Of a stretch of 64,000 bases of DNA, positions 51,472 to 59,824 are shown piece by piece; position 1 is the stretch's first letter, and every line of letters begins with the position of its first letter. Source of the DNA: Paraliobacillus sp. PM-2. GTDB taxonomy: Bacteria > Bacillota > Bacilli > Bacillales > Amphibacillaceae. The position numbers were made by a program, and so were the translations under genes. The stretch is from assembly GCF_001368815.1 (NCBI RefSeq), contig NZ_CTEI01000002.1, positions 372,001 to 436,000 of the forward strand, given 5' to 3'. The notes under the pieces were generated by a model. That model saw only the letters and a program-made list of their open reading frames with translations, was not told the DNA's origin and made no database searches.

Positions 51472-52602
51472 TTGGTAAAATTCAAATTTTTTATTCTTAT
51501 GCTGTTGTTTTCTGGTGTATTTTGGTATTTTTATGGTGACACACTACAAGAAAACGGTATGGAAACTACCTTTTATGAAGTACGTGAAGATGTGATTACA
51601 TTTAAGGAAAGTCCTCTCGTTATTAATACTATGAACACAATTAAACAAGGATATGGACTTCTAGTTGACACCTTTACAGATAAAATAGAAAACAAAGATC
51701 CATCCAATGATATTAGTGTAAATGATCCCACATTAAAAAAACCCGTTGAACAAACATTTTCAATCTACAACATTGAAGTTGGAGATGATCGTCAGGTTGT
51801 AGAATCACAAATAGGAAAACCAAAACGAATGACAAATAATCAATATGGTGTGAAGTGGATGACGTATCATGAGAATTATCATCATTTCATTATGGTAGCT
51901 TATGATGAAAACGATCAAGTTGCTGGATTATATACAAATCAACCTTTATTATCTTCAACACAAGACATTTCATTTGACCATACAATGGAAGATGTACTTC
52001 GGGCATTAAATGAGCCGGTATCTGGAATTCAAAAGGGGTCAGTGAATTATCTTATTGAGGGAAAAGATGAGTATGATACATTCTTAATCGATAATAATTA
52101 TGTAACTATTTTTTATGATATTCACGAAAATCATACAGTAACTGCAATTCAAATCATAGATAAGCAGTTAGAAATGCAAAAACCTGCTTATTTTGCCGAA
52201 CCTAGTACAGAATTACAGCAAGGCTTAGAATATCAATTGTTTGATCTTACAAACGCAGCTCGAGTAGTACATGGATTGTCACCTTTAACATGGGATGAGG
52301 CTGTATTACCAACGGTTCGTGAGCATAGCAAGGATATGGCAAAAAATAATTATTTTGGTCATACCAATCTAGATGAACAATCACCATTTGATCGATTACA
52401 AGAAGATGGGATTGCTTTTCAAATGGCAGGTGAAAACTTAGCCACAGGTCAACCAAGTAGTATCTATGCACATGAAGGATTAATGAATTCACTAGGACAT
52501 CGAAAAAATATTTTAAATGCTGATTACCGATTATTAACTGTAGGTGTAGCTTTTAATAACGATAACCAACCATTTTATACAGAAAACTTCCTTACAAAAT
52601 AA
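51472..52602 (+). CDS. CAP/SCP domain protein (YlbC-like)
   Basis: 376-aa membrane-anchored or secreted protein. An N-terminal helix (about 3-20) precedes a CAP-associated N-terminal domain (about 90-245, with VGDDRQVVESQIGKPKR and the repeat-like LRALNEPVSGI) and a C-terminal CAP/SCP domain (about 255-376). That domain has NAARVVHGLSPLTWDE, HSKDMAKNNYFGHTNL, GENLATG and GHRKNILN with the conserved His/Glu residues. Bacterial CAP proteins are found on spores and cell walls; activity is unclear. Start is TTG after GAGGTGGGAC. Its stop lies 1 bp before repeat R4. Confidence 0.87.
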   Translation: MVKFKFFILMLLFSGVFWYFYGDTLQENGMETTFYEVREDVITFKESPLVINTMNTIKQGYGLLVDTFTDKIENKDPSNDISVNDPTLKKPVEQTFSIYNIEVGDDRQVVESQIGKPKRMTNNQYGVKWMTYHENYHHFIMVAYDENDQVAGLYTNQPLLSSTQDISFDHTMEDVLRALNEPVSGIQKGSVNYLIEGKDEYDTFLIDNNYVTIFYDIHENHTVTAIQIIDKQLEMQKPAYFAEPSTELQQGLEYQLFDLTNAARVVHGLSPLTWDEAVLPTVREHSKDMAKNNYFGHTNLDEQSPFDRLQEDGIAFQMAGENLATGQPSSIYAHEGLMNSLGHRKNILNADYRLLTVGVAFNNDNQPFYTENFLTK

Positions 52603-52603
52603 T

Positions 52604-52630
52604 GGGACAAAGGGCCTGACCCCCTGTCCC
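52604..52630. repeat. 27-nt GGGACA...TGTCCC element, copy R4
   Basis: GGGACAAAGGGCCTG followed by ACCCCCTGTCCC; 27 nt. It begins one base after the ylbC-like stop codon and may serve as its transcript-end hairpin. Confidence 0.88.
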
Positions 52631-52639
52631 ATTTCTTTA

Positions 52640-52831
52640 TTACATTCCACCCATGGGCGGGCCACCTCGTCTGGTTTTTTCTTTTTCAATTGCTCTTTCA
52701 ACCTCTTTTTCTTGTTCAGTCTTTCGATGATAAGGCTGATGAAAACGTTTCTTTTGCTTCCGTTTATCCCAAAAAACCATTAATATAACAAACACGATAA
52801 CAAAAATACTCCAAAGTATAGTTGAGAGCAA
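52640..52831 (-). CDS. small membrane protein with charged tail (63 aa)
   Basis: Unrecognised. One N-terminal transmembrane helix (MLSTILWSIFVIVFVILMVF) followed by a strongly charged, helical, basic cytoplasmic tail (KRKQKKRF, TEQEKEVERAIEKEKTRR) and GGPPMGGM. The TTG at 52831 is preferred since GAGGAGG lies 6 nt upstream; a longer reading would run into repeat R5. It lies between repeats R4 and R5. Confidence 0.68.
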   Translation of the reverse strand: MLSTILWSIFVIVFVILMVFWDKRKQKKRFHQPYHRKTEQEKEVERAIEKEKTRRGGPPMGGM

Positions 52832-52852
52832 GATAAACCTCCTCACGATATT

Positions 52853-52867
52853 GGGACAAGGGGCCTG
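52853..52867. repeat. 27-nt element copy R5, left half (interrupted by the IS)
   Basis: GGGACAAGGGGCCTG, the first 15 nt of the element. Its right half is at 54192-54206. Joining them with one copy of CTG gives a complete 27-nt element. Confidence 0.88.
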
Positions 52868-52909
52868 TAAGCATACCCCTGTCAAGTAGACACAAAAAGT
52901 TTGGGGTCA

Positions 52910-53782
52910 TTATGCTATTCTCTCTTTGTATTGTACCGGCGCTAATGATCCTAAGCCTTTTTGTCTTCTTTTGTTGTTATAGAAATCTATATACCATTCT
53001 ACTGTACGATAAACTTCTTCTTTGGTTCTCGGCTTCTGAATACGAATAGATTCCTCTTTCAGTCGGCCAAAAAAGCTTTCAATCGGTGCGTTATCCCAAC
53101 AATTACCTTTGTTAGACATACTCTTTTTCATTTGATATGATTTTAATTGATAAGTGTAAGCATAAGACGTGAATTGATGCCCTTGATCACTATGAATTAA
53201 GGTATCTTTCACGTCTCCTTTTTTTGTTGCTATCTCTAAGGCTTTCAGTACCAATGCATTATCATTCTTATCACTAATGTGATAGGAAACTATTTCATTA
53301 TTATATAAATCTAAAATAGCGCACAGGTATAGGCGTGTACGACCTACATACAAATATGTAATGTCCGTAGCCAACTTTTTAAATGGTTTATCTACATCAA
53401 ACTCTCGATTGAGGATATTCTCAGCTGTATTTCCCTCTTGTTTATACTTGTGTTTCTTCCGAAAACTAAGAGCCTGAATATTCATTTCTTTCATCAGTCT
53501 ATAAACACGTTTATGATTAACCTTCTGTTTGTAGCTTTCTTTAATCTCATCCGTAATTCTAGGATAACCATAGGTATAGCTTGTTTCTTTATATATTTTT
53601 GAAATAAGTTTCTTTAAACTCTCTTCGTCTTTTTCTTTCACAGTCATAGGCCTTGATTTTCTTTTTTTCCATTTGTAATATCCACTTTTGGATACATTCG
53701 CTATTAAGCATAAATCAATAATAAGATAAATAGCTGCTAGATCATAAATTATCTTAAATTTATCCTTAGCTCGTTTTACTTC
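52910..53782 (-). CDS. IS3-family transposase OrfB (DDE integrase domain)
   Basis: Catalytic transposase, in the frame open from 53782; the first ATG is only at 53647. The N-terminal helices read DKFKIIYDLAAIYL and NVSKSGYYKWKKRK, the typical OrfB start, and extend into orfA. The rve integrase core has DITYLYVG, a DLYNNEIVSY strand, HSDQGHQFTS and NAPIESFFGRLKEE, giving the DDE triad. It would be made as an OrfAB fusion by -1 frameshift at the heptamer G GGA AAG (53788-53782). It appears intact. Confidence 0.9.
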   Translation of the reverse strand, partial: EVKRAKDKFKIIYDLAAIYLIIDLCLIANVSKSGYYKWKKRKSRPMTVKEKDEESLKKLISKIYKETSYTYGYPRITDEIKESYKQKVNHKRVYRLMKEMNIQALSFRKKHKYKQEGNTAENILNREFDVDKPFKKLATDITYLYVGRTRLYLCAILDLYNNEIVSYHISDKNDNALVLKALEIATKKGDVKDTLIHSDQGHQFTSYAYTYQLKSYQMKKSMSNKGNCWDNAPIESFFGRLKEESIRIQKPRTKEEVYRTVEWYIDFYNNKRRQKGLGSLAPVQYKERIA

Positions 53783-54120
53783 TTTCCCTCCTCTCTGAGC
53801 TGTATTAACTTTTTTATATAAGCATTCTCAGCTTCTAAAAATGCGATCCGTTCAGCCATGGTCTTGGGATCTTCCCACTTATCTGCAGAAATTGGCTTTG
53901 TATTCTTTTTTATTTGTTTTTTACGTTCTATCTTACTTTTTCTCGGTTTAGAATCAAATGCATTAGAACCTTCCTTTTCCACCTTTTTAATCCATGTTCG
54001 AACGGTTTCATCACTGGGAATATCAAAAACTCTTGCAACACTTAAATAACCTAAACCTTCATGATCATGGTAATATTGCACAACTTTCTCTTTAAATTCT
54101 TTTGAATATCTTTTTGTCAT
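53776..54120 (-). CDS. IS3-family transposase OrfA
   Basis: 114-aa DNA-binding helper of the IS. Helix-turn-helix MTKRYSKEFKEKVVQYYHDH, then YLSVARVFDIPSDETVRTWIKK. A C-terminal leucine-zipper-like helix (MAERIAFLEAENAYIKKLI) mediates multimerisation. ATG at 54120 has GGGGAG at 7 nt. The frame ends at TAA just after the slippery heptamer that shifts ribosomes into orfB. Confidence 0.92.
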   Translation of the reverse strand: MTKRYSKEFKEKVVQYYHDHEGLGYLSVARVFDIPSDETVRTWIKKVEKEGSNAFDSKPRKSKIERKKQIKKNTKPISADKWEDPKTMAERIAFLEAENAYIKKLIQLREEGKK

Positions 54121-54191
54121 AAAAAATCTCCCCTTATAGCGAAAACATAACACCCAATAATTTATGTGTCTACTATAAGGGGATAATATCA

Positions 54192-54206
54192 CTGACCCCC
54201 TGTCCC
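54192..54206. repeat. 27-nt element copy R5, right half
   Basis: CTGACCCCCTGTCCC. The first three bases repeat the CTG at 52865-52867 and are read as the IS target duplication. Confidence 0.88.
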
Positions 54207-54208
54207 GT

Positions 54209-55132
54209 TTAACGATAAATGGAACGGGCGATCATTGCTACGGTATGTCGTTCTCCTCTGATCGCTTTACTCATGGCAAATATATTCTCAACTGGTGCCA
54301 CTCCAGAGTAACTACCATCACCAATATGCTGTATATCAACACCTAATATTTTGTTACGAATTGCAATTTCACGCACCGTTTCTGGTTCAGCACTTTCTTG
54401 GCTAGTTCCGATAGCACTCATTACCAATGTACCTTTTCCGTGTGCTAGTTTAACTGCTTGTCGAACTTCATCATCACCTAGTCCCCAAACAGTACCGACT
54501 GCTGGAACAAGAAGAATATCCGTTCCTGCTTCTAAAAATTCATGGACACTGTCCAAATCAATTACTGATTCATTCACACCAGATCCATGCATTTTGCCTG
54601 CAATTACTAAACCATCAAAATGTTCTTTAGCAAGCTTAATTGCTTTTGTAATTTCTGAGTTTGTTACACCTGTACCAGGATTACCAGTTAAGCAGATAAA
54701 ATCAAATCCTAGTTCATTTGCTTTTTGTAGTGTTTCTTTAGAAGCTATTCGACCTTTTGCAATTTCTTGTTTATCTTCTGCCATATCAGCCTCTTCATTG
54801 ACTGGTTCTAAATTAATTCCAATTGGACGACCAACATATTTTTTTAAATCATGGATAACGTTATCATTCGGAGTTGCCTCATCCATCCTATTACAATCAT
54901 ACATACCTAACACGACGGGATGATAGACATCAAATACATTTAACAAAATAAGGTCAGCTCCAAATGACCGAGCAACTTCTGCATTTGTAATCCCAGGAAG
55001 TAAGGGTTCACATGCAACAATATTTTCACTTAATACTGTTCTTCCTTCATTTGCTTTTATACTTTGTTTTAATTCTTCTGGAGAAAATTCTGCCACTTCT
55101 GATGCTGCTGCACTTAATAAACGTTTAACCAT
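54209..55132 (-). CDS. predicted TIM-barrel protein of unknown function (HAD/PEP-mutase-mislabelled family)
   Basis: 307-aa soluble protein. It shows alternating strand-helix segments: ADLILLNVFDVYHPVVLG, GRPIGINLEPV, GFDFICLTGNPGTGVTNSEI, FDGLVIAGKMHGSG, GTDILLVPAVGTVWGLGDDE, KGTLVMSAIGTSQESA and VDIQHIGDGSYSGVAP. The pattern of small Gly-rich loops at strand ends suggests a phosphate-binding barrel. Similar proteins are sometimes labelled haloacid dehalogenase-like, but no DxDxT motif exists here. AGGAGTG before the ATG. Function unknown. Confidence 0.75.
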   Translation of the reverse strand: MVKRLLSAAASEVAEFSPEELKQSIKANEGRTVLSENIVACEPLLPGITNAEVARSFGADLILLNVFDVYHPVVLGMYDCNRMDEATPNDNVIHDLKKYVGRPIGINLEPVNEEADMAEDKQEIAKGRIASKETLQKANELGFDFICLTGNPGTGVTNSEITKAIKLAKEHFDGLVIAGKMHGSGVNESVIDLDSVHEFLEAGTDILLVPAVGTVWGLGDDEVRQAVKLAHGKGTLVMSAIGTSQESAEPETVREIAIRNKILGVDIQHIGDGSYSGVAPVENIFAMSKAIRGERHTVAMIARSIYR

Positions 55133-55200
55133 TTTTTCACTCCTACATGTTTTCTGTTTTTTAAAACTCCAACTTTTCCATTATTCTACCCGTAATTCTT

Positions 55201-55485
55201 TTAAAAAAATTCAATAATAACTACTATCACAGTTACTGTTGCTATTCCTATTCCTAATGATAATAGCCAATACATTTTTTGATTTCGCTCTTTTCTTAAC
55301 AACAAATAATTGTATAATAAGAAAATAAACGAATAGATCAAAATACTTAATCCTGTTTCTAATGATAAAAACTGAATAGGCTCTCCCCAACTTAAACCTA
55401 TCCATAAGTAAATGTAAGCATAAATAGAGATAATACTTATGATTATGTTTCCAACAAACAACATGACCTTTTTAAACATACTCAT
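55201..55485 (-). CDS. small polytopic membrane protein (about 94 aa)
   Basis: Unrecognised. Three transmembrane helices: FVGNIIISIISIYAYIYLWI, GLSILIYSFIFLLYNYLLL and WLLSLGIGIATVTVIVVIIEF, with a short basic loop RKERNQK. The start is uncertain: the ATG at 55485 (or 55479) lies downstream of GGATGAT/GTGG, and a 7-codon longer reading at 55506 lacks an RBS. No clear partner gene. Confidence 0.65.
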   Translation of the reverse strand: MSMFKKVMLFVGNIIISIISIYAYIYLWIGLSWGEPIQFLSLETGLSILIYSFIFLLYNYLLLRKERNQKMYWLLSLGIGIATVTVIVVIIEFF

Positions 55486-55674
55486 ATCATCCACAACCTT
55501 TAGCATTTACATTTATCGTTCCATTAAAAAAGTCTAACTACCACTAATTTTAACATACTACTTACTATACTAGCTAACGACCACCTCTGATTCTTTATTT
55601 TTATTCGGGATTGATTTTTCACATCATTGCGTTAAAGTAGTATAGGTAGCTTTTTTGAAAAGAGGTTATTTATT

Positions 55675-57174
55675 ATGCAATTACATTCCATTATAAATAA
55701 GAAAAAACAAACAAGACGACCACTTGTATTAGTTGCATTAATTTTATCTATGTTTATGGCAGCTATTGAAGGAACGATTGTAGCAACAGCTATGCCAAAT
55801 ATTGTTGCTGATTTAGGTGGCTTTTCCTTATACAGTTGGGTATTTTCCGCTTTTTTATTAATGCAGGCCGTTACGATATTAATTTTTGGAAAATTATCTG
55901 ATTTATATGGGAGAAAGCCAATATACGTGATTGGTGTAGTCATTTTTTTAATTGGTTCTATCCTTTGCGGTTTAGCGCCAACGATGACACTACTTGTAAT
56001 CTTTCGCATTATCCAGGGTATTGGTGCAGGAGCAGTACAACCAATCATTACAACAATGGTTGGAGATATGTATTCCATAAAAGAACGAGCAAAAATTCAA
56101 GGTTATTTAGCAAGTGTCTGGGGCATTTCCTCTATAGCAGGGCCACTTTTTGGCGGATTTATTGTTAAATTTGCTGATTGGGCATGGATTTTTTGGTTAA
56201 ATATCCCACTTGGTATTTTGGGGCTAATTGGGGTCATTCTTTTCTTTCACGAAGAAGTATCAAAAGAGAAAAAAACAATCGACTACACTGGAGCAAGTCT
56301 TTTCTTTATCTCTGTATCTGCTTTAATTATTGTGTTGGTACAAGGAGGAACGGCATGGCATTGGAATTCTATACCTATAATTAGCTTACTTAGTTTGTTT
56401 ATCCTTGGTTTTTCTTTGTTCTTGTGGCAAGAACATCGAGCAAAAACTCCTATGATGCCATTACATTTATGGAAGAATAAATTAATTACAATAGCTAACT
56501 TGATTACACTTATTTCTGGTATGATCATACTTGGTTTATCTAGCTTTTTACCTACTTATGTACAAGGTGTAATGGGGTATTCACCCATTATCGCTGGATT
56601 CACACTAAGTACGATGTCAATTGGATGGCCAATAGCATCCACAACTGCCGGCCATTTAGTACTTAAAATTGGTTTTCGACCGACTGCGATCTTAGGTGGC
56701 ATAGCGTTGGTAACAGGTGGAACATTGTTTATGTTTCTTGAGCCAGGAAATGGTCCAATCTATGCTGGCTTTAGTTCATTTGTTATTGGACTAGGCATGG
56801 GGCTTACGAGTACAACATTTATTGTCGCAATTCAAAATAGTGTTGATTGGAAAACGCGAGGGGCTGCTACATCTTTAACTATGTTTATGCGCATCATTGG
56901 TAGTGCTACTGGAACAGCAATTCTTGGTGGTGTGCTAAATCAACGTATGAACCAACTTCTAGAAAAGCAAGATGCATCATTAGCGGTTGCCAATACAGAC
57001 ATATTATTAAACGATACAGCTCGTAATCAATTAGATCCGGCACTTTTAGCAACGATGGAGCAAACATTGGCAGAAGCGATGCATGCAGTGTTTATTGGTT
57101 TATTTATTCTTGGACTTATCGCTTTTCTATTAAGTTCCTTTTTTCCAGAGATCAAGCAAAAAAAACAAAAATAA
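55675..57174 (+). CDS. MFS multidrug exporter, DHA2 (14-TM) family
   Basis: 499-aa drug:H+ antiporter of the EmrB/QacA family with 14 helices. Motif A is GKLSDLYGRKP after helix 2, with GAGAVQPIITTMVGDMY in helix 5 (motif C-like) and the N-terminal IEGTIVATAMPNI. RBS AGAGG upstream. The NCS2 permease gene follows by 26 bp on the same strand with no terminator between, so co-transcription is likely. Drug substrates cannot be predicted. Confidence 0.9.
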   Translation: MQLHSIINKKKQTRRPLVLVALILSMFMAAIEGTIVATAMPNIVADLGGFSLYSWVFSAFLLMQAVTILIFGKLSDLYGRKPIYVIGVVIFLIGSILCGLAPTMTLLVIFRIIQGIGAGAVQPIITTMVGDMYSIKERAKIQGYLASVWGISSIAGPLFGGFIVKFADWAWIFWLNIPLGILGLIGVILFFHEEVSKEKKTIDYTGASLFFISVSALIIVLVQGGTAWHWNSIPIISLLSLFILGFSLFLWQEHRAKTPMMPLHLWKNKLITIANLITLISGMIILGLSSFLPTYVQGVMGYSPIIAGFTLSTMSIGWPIASTTAGHLVLKIGFRPTAILGGIALVTGGTLFMFLEPGNGPIYAGFSSFVIGLGMGLTSTTFIVAIQNSVDWKTRGAATSLTMFMRIIGSATGTAILGGVLNQRMNQLLEKQDASLAVANTDILLNDTARNQLDPALLATMEQTLAEAMHAVFIGLFILGLIAFLLSSFFPEIKQKKQK

Positions 57175-57200
57175 TATTATTTTGTTAGGAGTTTTTTTCA

Positions 57201-58493
57201 TTGCATTCAACAAAATTTACAACTACAACAATGGAAACATTTCAATGGCTACTATTTTTGTTAGCTAGTTCTGTCGCAATGCCAATCGTTATTGGCACGG
57301 TATTTCATCTAAGTGGAATGGAGATAACCGGACTGATGCAACGGACATTCCTTACTGTTGGAATAGCTTCATTATTACAAGCACTAATTGGATATCGTCT
57401 ACCAATTATGGAAGGGCCAGCAGGGATATGGGTCAGTATTTTTACCGTAATGGCTACCACCGGTCCATCTTTAACAGGTAGCTTACAAACACTACAATCT
57501 ATGATGATTGTTACTGGTGTATTTATGTTTTTATTAGGTATTTTTAAAATTGCACAACGCATATTACCGATTTTCACACCATTAGTAACGGGAACGTTCT
57601 TCTTTTTGTTAACCGTTCAATTGAGTGGAACCTTTTTACAAGGAATGCTTGGTTTGCAAGGACCAACGCAAACGATTCAAATAACAGAAACAATCATTGC
57701 CTTTATTACTTTTTTTATTGTTCTAGGATTATCTATTTTTGCAAGAGGTTGGTTAAGTAATTATGCTGTTTTCATCGGGATTTTAATTGGCTGGCTAGCG
57801 TTTGCTATCATTATTGGTGGACAAGGCGTGACACAAGAAGTACCATTGTTCGCACTTCCAAAATGGTTCGCATTTGGATTACCTGCTTTTGATCTAAGCG
57901 TTATACCTATTGCCTTCATGACGGCAATAATTTCGATTTCTAATGTTGTTGCCTCTGTCGTAGCAACAAGTCAAACAATCGGTTCAGAAGAAAAAGATCA
58001 CGATGTACGTGTAAATAACGGTACAACCATATCAGGGGTCAATCATGGATTAGCTGGACTATTTTCAACAATAGCCAATGTCCCACTAGCAACGTCATCC
58101 GGTTTTATTGCTCTGACAGGTCAAAAAAGAAAAATGCCGTTTGTATATGCAACCATTATTCTGATGATCATTGCATTCTTCCCACCATTGGTTACTTTTA
58201 TTGCAACCATTCCTTCACCTATTGCAAATGCTGCATTAATGGCATCCTTTGTACAATTAGTTGGTTTAGCGATCAATAATATTACATTAGAGAAATTGGA
58301 TCAACGAAAGATTACGATTGTAGGTGTTGCATATCTAATTGGTATGGGAACCATGTTTCTGCCTGCCGCTGTATTCAATGAATTACCTTCTATTGTTCAA
58401 AATGTCATGAGTAATGGATTAATAGTAGGAACTGGTTTAGTCATTGTTTTAGAACAGTTGTGGCGGAAACCGAATAAAAGTTCAGCCGATTAA
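57201..58493 (+). CDS. NCS2 family nucleobase permease (YwdJ-like)
   Basis: 430-aa permease, 14 helices with the UraA/UapA fold. Family pattern includes PIVIGTVFHL, GYRLPIMEGPAGIWVS, and NNGTTISGVNHGLAGLFSTI followed by ANVPLATSSGFIALTGQ. The usual acidic EsiG segment reads AIISISNVVASVVATSQT, so a key substrate Glu is replaced. It resembles the B. subtilis YwdJ branch, not the main uracil or xanthine carriers. Start is TTG with TTAGGAG at 9 nt. Purine or pyrimidine uptake is inferred. Confidence 0.83.
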   Translation: MHSTKFTTTTMETFQWLLFLLASSVAMPIVIGTVFHLSGMEITGLMQRTFLTVGIASLLQALIGYRLPIMEGPAGIWVSIFTVMATTGPSLTGSLQTLQSMMIVTGVFMFLLGIFKIAQRILPIFTPLVTGTFFFLLTVQLSGTFLQGMLGLQGPTQTIQITETIIAFITFFIVLGLSIFARGWLSNYAVFIGILIGWLAFAIIIGGQGVTQEVPLFALPKWFAFGLPAFDLSVIPIAFMTAIISISNVVASVVATSQTIGSEEKDHDVRVNNGTTISGVNHGLAGLFSTIANVPLATSSGFIALTGQKRKMPFVYATIILMIIAFFPPLVTFIATIPSPIANAALMASFVQLVGLAINNITLEKLDQRKITIVGVAYLIGMGTMFLPAAVFNELPSIVQNVMSNGLIVGTGLVIVLEQLWRKPNKSSAD

Positions 58494-58510
58494 TTTCGGT
58501 TGAACTTTTG
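58476..58510 (+). terminator. terminator of the MFS-NCS2 operon
   Basis: AAAAGTTCAGCCGA and TCGGTTGAACTTTT pair over 14 bp (one G-U). The NCS2 stop codon lies in the loop. Confidence 0.8.
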
Positions 58511-58547
58511 CTATGTTAGCATAGATCCCTTTAAAAAGTTTATTTGA

Positions 58548-59102
58548 CTACTTACTTCTACAAATGCATGACTCGATATGATCATCCACCATTCCACTTG
58601 CTTGCATAAATGCATAACAGATTGTCGACCCAACGAATTTGAAACCACGTTTTTTCAGGTCTTTACTCATTTGATCACTGATAGCCGTTGTTGCTGGAAC
58701 TTCATCAATAGTTTGCCAATGATTAATTATTGGTTTCCCTCCGACAAAATTCCATATGTAAGTAGCAAACGAACCAAATTCCTCTTTTATAGCTAAAAAA
58801 GCTTGAGCATTCGTAATAGTAGAACGGATTTTCAATTTATTTCGAATAATTCCGGGATCTTGGAGGAGTTGTTCAACTTTTCGCTCGGAATAATGGGCGA
58901 TTTTCGTTGGATCAAATTGATCAAAAACTTCTTGATAACGCGCTCGCTTCTTCAACACCGTATACCAGCTAAGACCAGCTTGAGCACCTTCTAGGGTGAG
59001 TAACTCAAATAACTTATTCTCGTCATATTCGGGTACACCCCATTCATAATCATGATAGTTCATATATAAAGGATCATCATTTACCCAATCACAACGTTTC
59101 AT
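58548..59102 (-). CDS. tag: DNA-3-methyladenine glycosylase I
   Basis: 184-aa base-excision repair enzyme that removes N3-methyladenine. Zinc ligands are C4, H17 (MKRCDWVNDD... YHDYEWG), H175 and C179 (VDDHIESCIC), the same numbers as in E. coli Tag. EWGVPEYDENKLFELLTLEG and LSWYTVLKKRARY are conserved. G-rich RBS upstream. It is the last gene of a leftward run of three small genes. Confidence 0.95.
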   Translation of the reverse strand: MKRCDWVNDDPLYMNYHDYEWGVPEYDENKLFELLTLEGAQAGLSWYTVLKKRARYQEVFDQFDPTKIAHYSERKVEQLLQDPGIIRNKLKIRSTITNAQAFLAIKEEFGSFATYIWNFVGGKPIINHWQTIDEVPATTAISDQMSKDLKKRGFKFVGSTICYAFMQASGMVDDHIESCICRSK

Positions 59103-59120
59103 TGTAACGCCCCCCTCCCA

Positions 59121-59372
59121 CTATAAATCTAATTCATGCTCTTCTTGCAATTTGCGATATACTTCTTTTAATTTCGGTTTTTTACCAATAATAGTTCGAA
59201 CGCGATGTGCTAGGTGTAATAAGTCCTCGTTTTGTTCTTCTATTGGTCTATTTTTTTCAGATTGATATGTATCGTATAGCGTATGGTCTAGTAATTGAAG
59301 AATGGAGCGCTGTGTTTTTACCGCTTGCAATAACAGTTTTTCTTTCGTTTCGCTTTGCTTATCTTCAGTCAT
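59121..59372 (-). CDS. hypothetical helical protein (83 aa)
   Basis: Unrecognised. Wholly helical and charged, with two likely helices (about 8-38 and 45-83) that could pair as a coiled-coil hairpin: EKLLLQAVKTQRSILQLLDH and LLHLAHRVRTIIGKKPKLKE. No Cys or membrane segment. AAAGGGG lies 7 nt upstream of the ATG. It is 18 bp upstream of tag and 17 bp downstream of the SnoaL-like gene, so an operon is likely. Confidence 0.72.
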   Translation of the reverse strand: MTEDKQSETKEKLLLQAVKTQRSILQLLDHTLYDTYQSEKNRPIEEQNEDLLHLAHRVRTIIGKKPKLKEVYRKLQEEHELDL

Positions 59373-59389
59373 TTCTTCATCCCCTTTGC

Positions 59390-59743
59390 TTATTTTTGAA
59401 TCACATAGCTTGTTATTTTGCTTATTTTATCATCTTCGTTCTCAGCTAATTGATAAATATCACAAAATCCATACGTTTTTAATTCATTTAATTTCGTAGT
59501 CACTTCAATAATCCCATTAACTACTGCTTTTGCACTGTCTATAATAATGTGTTCAATTGTTAATTTATATTCCATCGTTTGATCCATTCCAGCCAGTACT
59601 TCAGCAAGAACATCTTTTCCATAAATCGTATCATTACCGATCATTTCCCATGACACATCAGTTGTGACACTTTCTAAAATATATGTGATGTTTCCGGACA
59701 TTAACGCTTCGTTAAATTCTCGAAAAAAGGTATGTTTATTCAT
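59390..59743 (-). CDS. SnoaL-like (NTF2 fold) protein
   Basis: 117-aa cone-shaped barrel protein of the SnoaL/nuclear transport factor 2 superfamily. N-terminal helix FFREFNEALMSGNITYILES, then TTDVSWEMIGNDTIYGKD as the pocket-entry motif, followed by beta strands. These domains bind or convert small hydrophobic ligands; no catalytic pair can be assigned. AGGAGG before the ATG. Likely first gene of an operon with the 83-aa gene and tag. Confidence 0.8.
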   Translation of the reverse strand: MNKHTFFREFNEALMSGNITYILESVTTDVSWEMIGNDTIYGKDVLAEVLAGMDQTMEYKLTIEHIIIDSAKAVVNGIIEVTTKLNELKTYGFCDIYQLAENEDDKISKITSYVIQK

Positions 59744-59824
59744 TCAAATCCTCCTGCATCTATTTGCATTTAGTATAGCATATTACTTTTCAAAATAATT
59801 ATATTTAAGGTTGTTCAACCCATT

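Larger units (their letters stand above)
52868..54191 (-). mobile_element. IS3-family insertion sequence (about 1.3 kb)
   Basis: Carries two overlapping transposase frames (orfA, orfB) in the minus direction. The terminal inverted repeats are imperfect: left end TAAGCATACCCC...AGTAGACACA and right end, reverse complemented, TGATATTATCCC...AGTAGACACA; 18 of the 27 terminal positions match, including the 10-bp block AGTAGACACA. It is flanked by direct CTG (52865-52867 and 54192-54194), a 3-bp target duplication typical of IS3. It has inserted into the 27-nt repeat R5. Subgroup looks like IS150. Confidence 0.92.

Noticed and set aside
46312-54206. CRISPR array made of GGGACA repeats
   Set aside because: Spacing is irregular (kilobases), the units are palindromic, and no cas genes are present.
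54351-54923. 190-codon open frame on the plus strand opposite the TIM-barrel gene
   Set aside because: Low-complexity Ser/Pro/Ala translation, no RBS, and it mirrors the codon pattern of the real minus-strand gene.
55632-56078. 148-codon minus-strand frame inside the start of the MFS gene
   Set aside because: No RBS and no protein-like pattern; the MFS motifs lie on the plus strand.
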